Positions 1-7,094 of a DNA stretch of 17,533 nt are shown piece by piece. Made by a program: the position numbers and the translations under genes. The notes beneath the pieces are model-generated. The model ran no database searches, was not told where the DNA came from, and saw only the letters and a list, made by a program, of their open reading frames with translations. The stretch's first letter is position 1, and every line of letters begins with the position of its first letter. Source of the stretch: Desulfovibrio sp. (GTDB lineage Bacteria; Desulfobacterota; Desulfovibrionia; Desulfovibrionales; Desulfovibrionaceae); NCBI GenBank assembly GCA_031270875.1, contig JAISXC010000185.1, forward strand, positions 1-17,533, read 5' to 3'.

Positions 1-202
1 CATCTGCGCCAAAAAGCCAATCCTGAAAACGAATTATAATACCGTATTTTTAGATATTTTATGTGTTATTATACAAAGTTATCTGAGTAAAGACGCGATT
101 ATCAGGAAACTCCAGTCAATGAGTTTCTCCGCGTTCATATTGTCTTTGTACAATATAAAACGAAGTTTGCCACGCTTTGAAACGGCAGAAAGCATGCGGT
201 TA
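1..202. other. AT-rich non-coding end of the window
   Basis: The stretch beyond the UbiD stop is clearly more AT-rich than the genes and I find no supported coding region in it. It contains a 7-bp perfect dyad GAAACTC/GAGTTTC (106-127, 8-base loop) and TATAAT-like hexamers on the minus strand (around 40 and 70), but no convincing -35 partner and no stem followed by a T-run. It is likely a cluster boundary carrying a promoter for whatever lies to the left. Confidence 0.4.
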
Positions 203-1558
203 TTATGGTTCAATGTAGTCTTCCAGGCGCAATTCCTTCTCTCCAGGAATGCGGATACGCTCAAAGCGGAAAGGGTCCACGGCAAGCGGCACGGTCGCGT
301 CAATGCCCATTTTGTCGCACACTCCTTCGTCAGTGGAGGGGTCAAGTTTGTTGCCGCAAGCGCGCTTGACTATAACCACATCACTGCCGGCCTGCACGCG
401 TGTCGCCATAGCCCATTCCACATCCTCGGGATCGAATATATCGACATCCGGGTCGACCACGACCACGCGCTTGACTTCCTGACTGCTGGCGAAGGCAGCG
501 AACATAACATTTTTGGCTTCGCCTTCGTTGACTTTTCTGATGCCGACCACAACATGGTAACGGCAGGCGCCGCCGGGGGTCAAATGTACACTGAGCGCTG
601 TAGGCACAGCATGACGGATGGCCTGGAGCATCCCCCCTTCACGGGGAATGGCGCCGAGGAGCAAATGTTCCATGGTAGCAGGCACAATCGTATGGTATAT
701 TGGATTGTTGCGGTGAGTTACCGCCGTCAGCTTCAACACGGGTTTCAGTGACGCCGGACCGTAGTATTTCGGATACTCTCCAAAAGGCCCCTCTATTTCC
801 CTGATCTTGGGAAGGATATGCCCTTCCAGGACAATCTCTGCATGTGCCGGAACTTCAATATCTACAGTTTTTCCTTTGACGAGCTGGAGGGGATTTTCAT
901 ACAGCGCGCCGGCAATGGTATACTCGTCGAACCCGAGTGGCACGATAGCCTGTGATGCGAGCAGCAATACCGGGTCAAGACCGATGGCAACGGCGACCTC
1001 CAGAGGTTTCCCCGCGGCTTCAGCTTTGCGGTAAAAATGATCCAGATGCCGAGGCAGGATCAGAATACCGAGCTGGTCTGGCCCCTGTACATGCAGGCGA
1101 TGGATGGAAAGATTGCGTTTTCCTGTTTCCGGATCCTTGGCGATGAGTACCCCTGCTGTGATATAGTGCCCTGCGTCCTTTTCATGATGCATGGGAATGG
1201 GAAAAGCGGACAGATCCACTGTAGTGAAAATTTTTTCATGCACGGGCGCTGCGGCGGAAGCGATGATTTCATATTCGCCGGGTACGGTCTGGGCTTGGGC
1301 GAAAGTGTCTGCAAGATCGTTCACGCTTACGCCGAGCATATCAGCGTACATCTGGCGCGTGTAGGCGATGCCCGTGATGACCGGCATGGTGTGTCCCTTT
1401 ACATTAGAAAAGAACGATGCAAACTTGCCGTCAGCTTTTTTGCCGATTGCCGCCAATTCATATTTCAGGTCTACCTCGCGGGGAATATTCCTCAGCATGT
1501 TTTTTCCGCGTAAATAGTCTATCCAATCTCGCAAGGATGTTACTGTCGTCTTTTTCAT
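203..1558 (-). CDS. UbiD-family (prenylated-FMN-dependent) decarboxylase
   Basis: The 451-residue protein belongs to the UbiD/Fdc family, which reversibly decarboxylates aromatic, heteroaromatic or alpha,beta-unsaturated acids using prenylated FMN. The catalytic set is intact: Arg154 in SIHRLHVQGPDQ, and Glu256 and Glu261 in EIEGPFGEYPKYYG. Asn149, His171 and Glu241 (AEIVLEG) are at the positions expected for binding the metal and cofactor phosphate. The start is ATG at 1558, with AAGGAAGG 4 bases upstream; the adjacent in-frame TTG at 1561 is less likely. No UbiX-type prenyltransferase, needed to make the cofactor, is in the window, so it must be encoded elsewhere. Being in a catabolic cluster rather than with ubiquinone genes, it is probably a catabolic decarboxylase. 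Substrate is unknown. Confidence 0.92.
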   Translation of the reverse strand: MKKTTVTSLRDWIDYLRGKNMLRNIPREVDLKYELAAIGKKADGKFASFFSNVKGHTMPVITGIAYTRQMYADMLGVSVNDLADTFAQAQTVPGEYEIIASAAAPVHEKIFTTVDLSAFPIPMHHEKDAGHYITAGVLIAKDPETGKRNLSIHRLHVQGPDQLGILILPRHLDHFYRKAEAAGKPLEVAVAIGLDPVLLLASQAIVPLGFDEYTIAGALYENPLQLVKGKTVDIEVPAHAEIVLEGHILPKIREIEGPFGEYPKYYGPASLKPVLKLTAVTHRNNPIYHTIVPATMEHLLLGAIPREGGMLQAIRHAVPTALSVHLTPGGACRYHVVVGIRKVNEGEAKNVMFAAFASSQEVKRVVVVDPDVDIFDPEDVEWAMATRVQAGSDVVIVKRACGNKLDPSTDEGVCDKMGIDATVPLAVDPFRFERIRIPGEKELRLEDYIEP

Positions 1559-1584
1559 CAAACCTTCCTTTATGGTCTGAAACC

Positions 1585-1733
1585 TCTCCCTTCAGGGACA
1601 TTCCAGCTTGACGCCCGGCTATGCCGGGCATACCATCCCGGTAACCCCTCCCTTCAGGGAGGAGGCAATCCACCCGGCTCCTATCCGCCGGGACGGAGTC
1701 AGTCGACGGATGGAGCCGAGTGTGGATTGAAAC
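1585..1733 (-). repeat. Structured intergenic element with three hairpins and a 13-base direct repeat
   Basis: The 271-base gap between the Ldh and UbiD genes holds clustered dyads. Stem 1 is GCCCGGC/GCCGGGC (1613-1629, TAT loop). Stem 2 is CCTCCC/GGGAGG (1647-1662, TTCA loop). Stem 3 is a long imperfect dyad (1666-1687 with 1707-1729) built on CAATCCAC..CGGCTCC. CTCCCTTCAGGGA occurs twice (1586-1598, 1648-1660). CCGGG (1624-1628) can also pair with CCCGG (1637-1641), which would disrupt stem 1, so two exclusive folds exist. On the plus strand the element ends in GTGGATTGAAAC (1722-1733), like the 3' end of many type I-C CRISPR repeats. It may be a dispersed intergenic repeat or a leader controlling UbiD; no array is present. 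Confidence 0.6.
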
Positions 1734-1829
1734 ATGCGCTCCTCGTTGCCGTGAAAAGATGCTCGAAAGGCGCTGACAGGATTGCTCAGATGTCTCGTAT
1801 TGTCTCAATGCGGCCTGCCCCGCCATGCG

Positions 1830-2870
1830 TCAGGAGAGTCTTGCCTTCCATTCCTGTACCGCCTGCCAGGTCGGAGCGGGAATGGCGATGCCGTCCAGCA
1901 GGGCTTTTTCCCTGATGCCGGCTTCGATTTCGCCTGGCATGTAAATACGTTCATAACCTCTTGCAAGCCTGGATTTTTTCATGGCCGCGATGTTGTCTTC
2001 GATTTGCCTGTAATAGTCGGCCTCGGATACGAAATCGCCGATGTTGAGGAAGAAAGCGAAATGGCCGATTTGCTGGGCTTTGTCCAGAGCGCCGAAGAGC
2101 GAGGTGATATGCGCACCGTAGTTGGAGCCGGTCATGATGCCGGCCAGCAAGTCGACGACAAGCGAAAGCCCGAATCCCTTTGGACCGGCGGCAGGCAGCA
2201 TTATGCCTTCAAGAGCTTCCTTGGCATCGGTCGTGGGGTCGCCGTATTTGTTGAGGGCGACGCCTTCGGGAATGGGCAGGTTCTTACGGGCCGCGATGAA
2301 CACTTTGCCGCGGGCGTAGGCGGTCGTCGCCATGTCCAGTACGATGGGCGTGCCTTTGGTGGGAAAGCCGTAAGAGATGGGATTGGTGCCGATGCACAGG
2401 TCAATGCCGCCCCATGGGGCCATCAGGGGAGTGGAGTTGGTGCAGCAGAATGATACCATCCCCATTTTGGCGGCCATTTCCGTGTAATAGGAACAGGCGC
2501 CGAAATGGTTGGAATTGCGTACCCCGACTATGGCCATGCCGGTTTCCCCGGCTTTTTTCACGCCCATTTCCACAGCTTTGACCATGGCCACCTGACCGAG
2601 GCCGTTGTTGGCGTCCAACATAAGCAGGCTGCCCTTGTCCTTGAGTACGTCAATCCTCGTTACCGGATTAACGCCTCCGGCCTGTATCCGCTGCAGATAG
2701 ACATCCAGCCAGCGCACCCCGTGTGACTCTATGCCCTTGGCGTTGGTGTCCGCCATGACGTCAGCCGTCACGGCCGCATCCGCCGTAGGTACGCCTGCCT
2801 TTTCAAGCAGTTCGGCAATCGCGCCGGCGAGTTCTTCTTTCTTCAGTATAACCTGGCTTTCCTGACTCAT
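1830..2870 (-). CDS. Ldh-family (malate/L-lactate/sulfolactate dehydrogenase type) NAD(P)-dependent oxidoreductase
   Basis: The 346-residue protein belongs to the type 2 malate/L-lactate dehydrogenase family. This group is unrelated to classical LDH and includes sulfolactate dehydrogenase ComC, ureidoglycolate dehydrogenase AllD and diketogulonate reductase YiaK. Members interconvert 2-hydroxy acids and 2-oxoacids with NAD(P). Conserved blocks are GIESHGV with His50, NSNHFGACSYY (119-129), NPISYGFPT (163-171), LDMATT (178-183) and GPKGFGLSLVVD in the C-terminal half. ATG at 2870 has AAGGAG 9 bases upstream, 62 bases after the PLP-lyase stop; the longer frame to 2963 lies partly in that gene. 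It gives the cluster a third route (with the aminotransferase and the lyase) into a 2-oxoacid pool. Specificity cannot be deduced. Confidence 0.9.
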   Translation of the reverse strand: MSQESQVILKKEELAGAIAELLEKAGVPTADAAVTADVMADTNAKGIESHGVRWLDVYLQRIQAGGVNPVTRIDVLKDKGSLLMLDANNGLGQVAMVKAVEMGVKKAGETGMAIVGVRNSNHFGACSYYTEMAAKMGMVSFCCTNSTPLMAPWGGIDLCIGTNPISYGFPTKGTPIVLDMATTAYARGKVFIAARKNLPIPEGVALNKYGDPTTDAKEALEGIMLPAAGPKGFGLSLVVDLLAGIMTGSNYGAHITSLFGALDKAQQIGHFAFFLNIGDFVSEADYYRQIEDNIAAMKKSRLARGYERIYMPGEIEAGIREKALLDGIAIPAPTWQAVQEWKARLS

Positions 2871-2932
2871 AGCTCTGCACTCCTTCTCTTTCGAATGCTG
2901 CATGGCGAGCCGCGGCAAGGGCGGCGGGCGCG

Positions 2933-3955
2933 TTATTGCATCGTTGCCTCTTCTTCTGTCCAAAGCGCGGCGTTGGCCGCCGCGACGTGCTCCGCCGCGA
3001 AAAGACCAGGGGTGCCGCCGCTGTGATAAAAAATAGCGCCGTCCGCGAACCGCCCCTTGCCGAGCAAATCCACGAACCCGTAAAAAGCCTTGCCTGTGTA
3101 GCCGGGATCAAGAAACACCGCCTCTGTCTCCGCCAGAAGCCGGATATGCTCCCACACCGGACCGGCATTATCCACGCATGCATAAGGCGTTTCCGGCGTA
3201 TGGAAGACGATGTCCAATTCGCCCGGTTCGCAACGAATTCCCAGGCCCAGATCACAGCTCGCTTCATTGACCAGCGCCGCCGCTTTCGCCAGGGAGGGCA
3301 TGGTGGCCGGGTTCACCGAAATGCCGGTAACCCTGAACGGGGCGCCATAGTGGCGAATCCCGAGCCACAGCCCGGCAAAGGTGCCGAGCGAGCCCACGGC
3401 GCAGACAATGTCCTTTGGAGGCTGCGGCAGTTCTTTCACCTGTTCCGCCAATTCAGCGGCAATATGCATGTATCCCGCAACGCCAAGCCCTTTGGCCGTG
3501 GCGAGCGGGATCACATACACCTTTTCTCCACGCGCCCTGCATTGCGTGACGGCGGTCGTAATCGTGGCCTCCAGAGAATCTTCCCGGCCATAAAAACGCA
3601 TCTCGCTTCCAAGAAGGCGGTTGAGCAGCAAGTTACCGCTCAATGCCAGAGGTCTGTCGCCTTTCAGAAGCAGCACGCTCTTCAGGCCGCATTTCGCAGC
3701 GGCCGCCGCCGTAAGTCGGGCGTGATTGGACTGGGCCGCGCCGTGAGTCAGAACCGTGGTGTAACCCAAGTCCAGAGCCTCGCGCACATAGTACTCGATC
3801 TTCCTGATCTTGTTTCCGGACAAGGCCGGACCCGCGAGATCGTCGCGCTTGATATGCAGATTGGTCACGCAAAGCCGCGCGGACAGAGCCGGCATGGGGT
3901 CCAAAGGAGTGGGAAACCTGACGATATCCACCTTTTTCAGATCAGCAAAGGTCAT
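2933..3955 (-). CDS. D-cysteine desulfhydrase / L-cysteate sulfo-lyase / ACC deaminase-family PLP enzyme
   Basis: The 340-residue fold-type II PLP enzyme belongs to the family of D-cysteine desulfhydrase (DcyD), L-cysteate sulfo-lyase (CuyA) and ACC deaminase. Members split C-S or C-N bonds to give a 2-oxoacid and ammonia. Visible residues are Lys49 in SGNKIRK (Schiff base), QSNHAR (75-80, substrate carboxylate loop), DPGYTGKA (283-290) and HSGGTPGLF (311-319). Two glycine-rich loops differ from the DcyD pattern as I recall it: GSLGT (188-192) instead of GSGGT, and LATAKGLG (151-158) where GGSNxLG is usual. A non-cysteine substrate is plausible. ATG at 3955 was chosen; it lies 1 base past the aminotransferase stop and relies on coupling, since no good Shine-Dalgarno is visible. 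ATG at 3967 would add four residues and overlap that stop. Confidence 0.82.
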   Translation of the reverse strand: MTFADLKKVDIVRFPTPLDPMPALSARLCVTNLHIKRDDLAGPALSGNKIRKIEYYVREALDLGYTTVLTHGAAQSNHARLTAAAAAKCGLKSVLLLKGDRPLALSGNLLLNRLLGSEMRFYGREDSLEATITTAVTQCRARGEKVYVIPLATAKGLGVAGYMHIAAELAEQVKELPQPPKDIVCAVGSLGTFAGLWLGIRHYGAPFRVTGISVNPATMPSLAKAAALVNEASCDLGLGIRCEPGELDIVFHTPETPYACVDNAGPVWEHIRLLAETEAVFLDPGYTGKAFYGFVDLLGKGRFADGAIFYHSGGTPGLFAAEHVAAANAALWTEEEATMQ

Positions 3956-3956
3956 G

Positions 3957-5141
3957 TTACAAAACATCGCTGAGCAGCGCAGCCAAGCGGCCTATGCCCT
4001 CGGTTATCCGCTCGTCGTCCATGTTGGAGAAGTTGAGACGCATGCGGTTCTTCAGTGGATCACGCACATAGAACGCTTCCCCGTGCAGGTAGACGACCTT
4101 TTTCTCGACCGCTTTCGCCAGCAGCGCGCCCGTATCAATTCCCTCCGGCAAGGTCAGCCACTGGAAAAGGCCTCCGCCCGTTTTCATGTAGCGGACGCCC
4201 TTGGGGAACTTCGCATTGATGGCGGCCAGCATGACATCTCGACGGTGCCGGTACAGGTCGCGCAGTTTCAACACATGCGCGTCAATGTCGTATTCGCGCA
4301 GGTAGCAGGCTATGACCCGCTGGGAAAACTCGCTGGTATGCAGATCCGAGCCCTGTTTGCAGAAAATGAATTTCTGGTAAATATCGGGATTGTCGATATA
4401 CGCCCACCCCACGCGGAAGCCGGGACAGAAAATTTTTGAGGTGGAACCAATGTAGATGACGCAGCCTTCGGTGTCGAAACTTTTGATTGACGGCAACTGC
4501 TCGTCATAATCGTAGGAAAGCTCGCCATACGGATTGTCTTCCAGCAACGGGACTCCATATCTGCTGGCAATATCCGCCAGCGACTTTCTGCGTTCCACCC
4601 CCATGGTGATGCCCGTGGGGTTCTGGAAGTTGGGAATAACGTAAATAAGCTTCGTTTCCTGATACTTCTTGAGCGTAGCCTCCAAATCCTCGGGAACCAT
4701 ACCCTGCTTGTCCGTCGCCACATCGACATAGTGCGGCATGGACCAGCGGAAGGCGTTGATCGCCCCGGGATAGCTGGGGCGTTCGGTGAGGATGACATCA
4801 CCCTCGTTCACGAAAACTTTGGCCGCGAAATAGAGAGCCTGCTGTGACCCGTTAAGAACCAGCACCTTTGCCGGATCGGCATTTTTGATTCCCGCTTTTG
4901 CCATGCGTATGCAGAATTGCTCGCGCAGGGGAAGATGGCCGTCCGTAGCGCCGTACTGCAACGCGACCTTTCCTTCCTCCGCCAGAATGCGGGGCATGAT
5001 TTCCCGCAACGCGTCGACGGGAAAAAGATCCGGCGCGGGCAAGCCCCCGGCAAAGGAAATAACGCCGTCCGCCAGCGAATATTTCATTGCTTCCCGAATG
5101 GGAGACGGACGCGCCGCTTTCGCTCTCTCGGAAAATTGCAT
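3957..5141 (-). CDS. PLP-dependent aminotransferase, class I fold (LysN/MocR-type; 2-aminoadipate or aromatic aminotransferase-like)
   Basis: The 394-residue enzyme should transfer an amino group between an amino acid and a 2-oxoacid using PLP in the cytoplasm. All fold-type I landmarks are present: LNGSQQAL (96-103), NPTG with Asn174, Asp202 and Tyr205 in EDNPYGE, Schiff-base Lys236 in STSKIF, Arg243 in GFRVGW, and a C-terminal RMRLNFSN segment with the carboxylate-binding arginine. ATG at 5141 has AAGGAG 7 bases upstream; the longer frame to 5243 overlaps the permease end and its extra residues are not family-like. No helix-turn-helix domain is attached, so it is an enzyme and not a MocR regulator. 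The stop is 1 base from the next ATG. In this cluster it could supply the 2-oxoacid for the Pad-like complex. Confidence 0.9.
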   Translation of the reverse strand: MQFSERAKAARPSPIREAMKYSLADGVISFAGGLPAPDLFPVDALREIMPRILAEEGKVALQYGATDGHLPLREQFCIRMAKAGIKNADPAKVLVLNGSQQALYFAAKVFVNEGDVILTERPSYPGAINAFRWSMPHYVDVATDKQGMVPEDLEATLKKYQETKLIYVIPNFQNPTGITMGVERRKSLADIASRYGVPLLEDNPYGELSYDYDEQLPSIKSFDTEGCVIYIGSTSKIFCPGFRVGWAYIDNPDIYQKFIFCKQGSDLHTSEFSQRVIACYLREYDIDAHVLKLRDLYRHRRDVMLAAINAKFPKGVRYMKTGGGLFQWLTLPEGIDTGALLAKAVEKKVVYLHGEAFYVRDPLKNRMRLNFSNMDDERITEGIGRLAALLSDVL

Positions 5142-5179
5142 GCTACGCTCCTTGCCTGTGATGCCGAAAGCTGTGGAGA

Positions 5180-5211
5180 CGCGCCAGAGGGAAAAGCTTC
5201 CCCCCGGCGCG
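5180..5211 (-). other. Intercistronic hairpin after the TRAP permease gene
   Basis: In the 85-base gap after the permease stop, a two-part hairpin can form. The outer 6-bp stem is CGCGCC/GGCGCG and the inner 5-bp stem is GGGAA/TTCCC with a 4-base loop. A 3x3 internal loop separates them. It lies 15 bases past the stop in the transcript. No T-run follows, so read-through into the aminotransferase gene is expected. A role in mRNA processing or stability is inference. Confidence 0.6.
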
Positions 5212-5226
5212 ATGACCGTCCCGGCG

Positions 5227-7092
5227 TTACGCCGCCGCCTCACGCATGGCTACCCGCTTTTTCCGGTAGGAGAACAACAGCACCAGAGCGATACCGCCCA
5301 AGCCCGCGATATCGGTGGTAACTGTTGGAATTATGAGCATGATGGCGGAAACGGCGCCCGCGAGGCGTTCAGCAATGCCGGCTCCGGTGAAAAACCAGCC
5401 CATGATGGAACCTGCCAGAGTCCAGATGCCAAGCCCGGCAGTAAAGGACACCCAAATAATCCAGAGTGGTGAACCGTCAAGGAACAGGGCCTGATCATAG
5501 GCGAAGATATAGGGCACGATGAAGCCGGAGAAAGTGAACATGAAGGCGACCCACCCTGTCTTGCTTGGGTCTGCTCCCGCTATTCCCGCCGCCGTGTATG
5601 CCGAAAGCGCGACGGGCGGCGTGACGAAGGAGAGCAGCGCGAAATAGAAGGTGAACATATGCGCGGCCAAAAGCGGCACCCCGAGTTGGATGAGACTCGG
5701 AACCAGGAGCATGGCCACAATGATGTACGCTGAAATAGTGGGCATGCCCATGCCGAGGATGATGCATACAATCATGACGGCTGCGAGGCTCAGGAAGATG
5801 CTGCTCCCGGCGATGGCGACAAACAGGCCGGAAAGCTTTGTGCCGAGGCTGGAAGCTATGACGGCACTGATGATGAGACCCGCGGTAGCGCAGGGCAAGG
5901 CGATGGACGGCAAACCCCGCACTGTGCCCACGACGCCTTTCAGTATTCTGTCCGGAGTCATCCACGTTTCGCGGCGCAGGAAGCTGACGGCTATAAGCGT
6001 GCCGGTAGTGATGAGCCCAGCCATCATAATGGATTTGCCCTCGGCGATATAATAGATGAGGAGCCCGAGAGGAAACATCATATGCAGGTATCGTTTCGCG
6101 GAGCTTTTGATGTCCGGCAGCAGTTCCTTGGGCTGTCCCCGGAGGCCGTGCCGCTGGGCATAAAAATCCACTTGGCAGAATATTCCGAAATAGTAGAAGA
6201 TTGCCGGGAGAGCCGCTGAAAGGGCAATGTTCGCGTAAGATATGCCGGTGGTTTCGGCCATGACGAAGGCGGCCGCCCCCATGATCGGAGGCATGAGCTG
6301 CCCGCCCGTTGCCGCGGCGGCGGTGATGGCCCCGGCGGTCGCGTTGTCGAACCCGTTGCGCTTCATAATCGGGATGGTCAGTGAACCCACGCCTACGACA
6401 TTGGCGACCGCGCTGCCGCTGATCATGCCCATGAGGGCGCTGGAAACGATCTCGGCCTTGCCCGTGCCGCCCCTGAAGCGCCCGGCCAGCCAGATGGCGG
6501 TGTCGATGAACAATTGGCCTCCGCCGCTGACTTCCAGAAAGGTGGTGAAAAGCAGGAAATAGAAGACGTAATTGACTACCGCTCCCGTAGCCGTGCCGAA
6601 CACGCCGCCGGTGGACATGGTGTTGGATTCAAGGAAAATTGAGGGAGAAAAACCGGTATGGGCAAGCACGCCGGGCATATACGGCCCCGCGAACCCATAG
6701 ATGACGAAGATGAGAGCCAGGACGAACAGGACGTTGCCCGCGATACGCCGCGTTCCTTCAAGCAACATGATGATGAAACTGAAGCCGACAATATAGTCTA
6801 AATATTCCAGGTCTTCTACAAAAGCGATACGCAGTTCGATACGCCCGGCCTCCATAAACATGTAGCCTATACCGAAGATGCACATAGCGATGCATAGCCA
6901 ATTTATCGCTGCTTCAGCCGTATTTTTCCCTTTTTTAAGGAACAGCAGAATCATGGCCAAGGCGACGAAGCTGTAACGATGAGCGATCACCGGGACCAAA
7001 TTGAAGTACATGGCGGCAATTTGCAGTACAAGTACGCTGATCGCGACTAAGGCACCGGCGTAAGTACGCAGGTTTTCTTTCCCCATTGCCAT
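5227..7092 (-). CDS. TRAP transporter permease, fused small and large membrane subunits (4TM/12TM, DctQM-type)
   Basis: The 621-residue membrane protein has about 16 or more hydrophobic segments. The first (about 11-30) to fourth (about 118-135) correspond to the small DctQ-like unit, and the rest is the DctM-like translocation subunit. Hallmarks of the large subunit are SGSAVANVVGVG (225-236), GGQLMPPIMGAAAF (263-276) and GMGMPTISAYI (447-457), each in the re-entrant or core helices. Fused permeases of this type pair with TAXI receptors, and one is encoded just upstream. Transport is secondary, driven by a sodium or proton gradient. ATG at 7092 has GGAGG 9 bases upstream and lies 2 bases after the previous stop; the longer frame to 7143 runs into that gene and its extra residues are not membrane-like. 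A hairpin follows the stop. Confidence 0.93.
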   Translation of the reverse strand: MAMGKENLRTYAGALVAISVLVLQIAAMYFNLVPVIAHRYSFVALAMILLFLKKGKNTAEAAINWLCIAMCIFGIGYMFMEAGRIELRIAFVEDLEYLDYIVGFSFIIMLLEGTRRIAGNVLFVLALIFVIYGFAGPYMPGVLAHTGFSPSIFLESNTMSTGGVFGTATGAVVNYVFYFLLFTTFLEVSGGGQLFIDTAIWLAGRFRGGTGKAEIVSSALMGMISGSAVANVVGVGSLTIPIMKRNGFDNATAGAITAAAATGGQLMPPIMGAAAFVMAETTGISYANIALSAALPAIFYYFGIFCQVDFYAQRHGLRGQPKELLPDIKSSAKRYLHMMFPLGLLIYYIAEGKSIMMAGLITTGTLIAVSFLRRETWMTPDRILKGVVGTVRGLPSIALPCATAGLIISAVIASSLGTKLSGLFVAIAGSSIFLSLAAVMIVCIILGMGMPTISAYIIVAMLLVPSLIQLGVPLLAAHMFTFYFALLSFVTPPVALSAYTAAGIAGADPSKTGWVAFMFTFSGFIVPYIFAYDQALFLDGSPLWIIWVSFTAGLGIWTLAGSIMGWFFTGAGIAERLAGAVSAIMLIIPTVTTDIAGLGGIALVLLFSYRKKRVAMREAAA

Positions 7093-7094
7093 GA

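Noticed and set aside
106..127. Terminator after UbiD from the GAAACTC/GAGTTTC dyad
   Set aside because: The 7-bp stem is mostly A-T, has an 8-base loop and no T-run follows on the transcribed strand.
119..751. 210-codon open frame on the plus strand opposite UbiD
   Set aside because: It is antisense to the intact UbiD motif region and has no recognisable domain. The same holds for the other plus-strand frames such as 3810-4439, 7317-7994 and 13917-14801.
1702..1733. CRISPR array
   Set aside because: Only one repeat-like unit is present, with no spacer-repeat periodicity nearby and no cas genes. It is kept only as a curiosity within the intergenic element.
1458..1826. Open frame of 122 codons on the minus strand across the Ldh-UbiD gap
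   Set aside because: It overlaps the first 100 or so bases of the well-supported UbiD gene in another frame, runs through the hairpins and resembles no family. Judged a chance frame.
2936..3973. 345-codon open frame on the plus strand opposite the PLP lyase
   Set aside because: It is antisense to a gene with clear catalytic motifs, is rich in Arg and His as shadow frames are, and has no recognisable domain.
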